Shown here: piece by piece, positions 60,722-61,859 of the stretch
How the letters are laid out: every line of letters begins with the position of its first letter
Numbering within the stretch: position 1 is the first letter of the stretch
DNA from: CAZWEZ01 sp964632795
GTDB lineage: Bacteria; Pseudomonadota; Alphaproteobacteria; Rhodospirillales; 2-02-FULL-58-16
DNA length: 61,859 bases
Direction of reading: 5' to 3'
Assembly: GCA_964632795.1 (NCBI GenBank)
Contig: CAZWEZ010000006.1
Span: forward strand, 1 to 61,859
Translations under genes and position numbers: made by a program
The notes under the pieces: model-generated
Databases searched by the model: none
Told to the model about the DNA's origin: nothing
Seen by the model: only the letters and a program-made list of their open reading frames with translations

Positions 60722-61753
60722 ATGGAAATCGAAAACAGAAGAATTCGGCTTGGAGTCCACTCCGTCAGCTTTGCCAACCATCGCCGCTACAAAGAAGGCT
60801 TCGATGTCTACGCCCTGATCGATGCGGCGGCGGGCCTCGGCGTGTCCGGGGTCCATATCAGCCTGAATGACGCCAATTACCGCTGGATTGGCGGCACCTC
60901 ACCGGGCCGGCTTCGGGCCGTCGGCGAGGCGGTGCGGGCGCACGGCATGTTTTTGGAAATCGACACCTCGGGGACCGGCGAGGAACACCTGATCAAGCTC
61001 CTCAATGCCGCCCGGATGCTCGGCGCGGACCGGCTCAGAACCTATGTCACGGTGGAGGGAAGCCCCGAGGAAAGGGCGCTCGCGACCATCCGCGGTCTAC
61101 GCGGGGCGGTGCCCGTCGCGGCGGATCTGGGAATCATGCTCCTGCTTGAAAATCACGAGGACTTCACCGGCCGGGAGATCGCTCGCATCATGGAGGAGGT
61201 GGACCACCCCTCGGTCGGAGCGTTGTACGATTTCGGAAACTCGATGATGGTCCTGGAGGACCCCATGGAGGCGGCAAAGGCGATGGCGCCCTTCGTCCGC
61301 ACGGTTCATTTGAAGGATCACATCCTGACCGAGGACCCCGGCCTCTCCGGCGCGGCGGCGGGGGAGAACACGATCGTGTGTGGGGTGCCTATCGGCCGGG
61401 GGAACATCGATATCGAGGGAATCCTCGGCTTCCTGCTGAAAAACACCAACCTGAACCGGGTGTGCATTCAGAGCGTTTACGGTTACCGGGCGCCTATCGC
61501 CAGAAACCTGTCCCATCTTGGAGAGGCGGCGCGGCGGTATCCGGTTTTCGTTCGTGAAAACGGCCTTTTGGACGAATCCATCTGTATCATGGACGCCGAA
61601 TCGCTTTCCCGCGTCGATCCCGGCCGACTCCTGAACTACGAGCTGAGCGCCGTTGCGCTGGGGGTCGGGAAAGTGCGAGAGATCCTTGTCGACCTTGGCT
61701 TCCATTTCGTTTCCAGCGGCCTCTGCGTGGAGTACAAGCAAAGGGCCGGATGA
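60722..61753 (+). CDS. Sugar-phosphate isomerase/epimerase-like TIM-barrel protein
   Basis: A 343-residue xylose-isomerase-like TIM barrel. Metal-binding positions fit Glu in LLLENHEDF (about 141), Asp in GALYDFGNS, His in RTVHLKDH and Glu near the C-terminal barrel edge. The C-terminal 60 residues are an extra segment not seen in the minimal fold. As the last gene of an amine-uptake and amine-oxidation cassette it probably handles the sugar-like part of the substrate (inference). Confidence 0.85.
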   Translation: MEIENRRIRLGVHSVSFANHRRYKEGFDVYALIDAAAGLGVSGVHISLNDANYRWIGGTSPGRLRAVGEAVRAHGMFLEIDTSGTGEEHLIKLLNAARMLGADRLRTYVTVEGSPEERALATIRGLRGAVPVAADLGIMLLLENHEDFTGREIARIMEEVDHPSVGALYDFGNSMMVLEDPMEAAKAMAPFVRTVHLKDHILTEDPGLSGAAAGENTIVCGVPIGRGNIDIEGILGFLLKNTNLNRVCIQSVYGYRAPIARNLSHLGEAARRYPVFVRENGLLDESICIMDAESLSRVDPGRLLNYELSAVALGVGKVREILVDLGFHFVSSGLCVEYKQRAG

Positions 61754-61800
61754 TTGCCCTCCGGGAACCGATAGCGGCCTGCGTCATTAGAGCATTCCAG

Positions 61801-61826
61801 GATTGATCACGTTCACGCGATCAATC
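61801..61826. repeat. Hairpin after the isomerase gene
   Basis: GATTGATC (61801-61808) and GATCAATC (61819-61826) form a perfect 8-bp stem with a 10-base loop. No T-run follows. It may be a weak terminator or a palindromic repeat end close to the edge of the window. Confidence 0.5.
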
Positions 61827-61859
61827 CACGTTCAAACGCCACGCAGGCTTACGCCCGCT

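Noticed and set aside
61801..61826. Intrinsic terminator after the isomerase gene
   Set aside because: The hairpin is good but lacks a T-run, so it is listed as a repeat only.

Overview
The window is GC-rich, densely coded DNA. Its gene content (betaine and choline metabolism, QmcA/NfeD membrane proteins, BoxBC, DUF1127, DUF47/PiT, a Gat operon, a PyrB/pseudo-PyrC pair) and its CATCCTTCGAC-type palindromes fit an alphaproteobacterium, probably of the Rhodospirillales type. The placement is an inference from gene families, since no rRNA or tRNA lies in the window. The DNA is chromosomal in character: housekeeping operons are interspersed with catabolic cassettes and many small non-autonomous repeats.

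Layout. 1-7039: a partial response regulator, a small helix-turn-helix protein, an SPFH/NfeD/rhomboid membrane cluster, a degenerate cyclic-nucleotide-binding protein, and a 686-residue protein that joins a P-loop NTPase, an FHA-like domain and a PPP-type metallophosphatase. 7060-7322: a MITE-like element. 7374-21173: a betaine/choline region with divergent arms. The minus arm carries a GMC choline-dehydrogenase-like enzyme and a ProX/ProV/ProW-type importer with a double permease. The plus arm carries a DMT transporter, two choline-kinase-like proteins around a dimethylglycine-dehydrogenase-like flavoprotein, and acetoacetyl-CoA synthetase. 21227-28484: a REP-associated (RAYT) transposase unit, a Tiki/ChaN-like protein, a LysR regulator, a DUF1127 protein, MFS/MBL, GFA and aldo/keto reductase genes, and a perfect-TIR MITE. 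28482-33535: BoxB/BoxC (aerobic benzoyl-CoA pathway), then RmuC and an SDR.

33540-35800 is an AT-richer island. It holds a strong promoter followed by a terminator with no reading frame between them (a candidate small RNA), a basic orphan protein, degenerate repeats and a trypsin-like protease. 35843-39885 is gatCAB, interrupted by an orphan gene and a frameshifted GIY-YIG gene bracketed by palindromes. 39960-42394: an SH3b protein, RuvX and a truncated TPR protein. 42732-47552: a five-gene creatinine-type operon (Tat-exported binding protein, two permeases, ATPase, creatininase). 47775-55280: an AEC transporter, a palindromic repeat, PiT plus DUF47, a homocysteine methyltransferase, PlsY, and PyrB with a dihydroorotase homologue lacking its metal ligands.

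55331-61753 is a self-contained catabolic cassette: an FAD amine oxidase, a GntR/UTRA regulator, a polar-amino-acid-type ABC importer and a TIM-barrel isomerase. Four copies of a 12-bp palindrome (TGGTCTATACCA) mark the likely regulator sites, two of them inside the start of the regulator gene itself.

Methylated-amine chemistry recurs through the window: betaine uptake, choline oxidation, dimethylglycine oxidation, betaine-type homocysteine methylation, creatinine hydrolysis and a sarcosine-oxidase-like enzyme. The strain probably lives on such osmolytes and nitrogenous compounds. The most unusual items are the P-loop/FHA/phosphatase protein, the candidate small RNA, the apparently leaderless self-regulated GntR cassette, and mobile repeats that repeatedly supply the stop codons of neighbouring genes.
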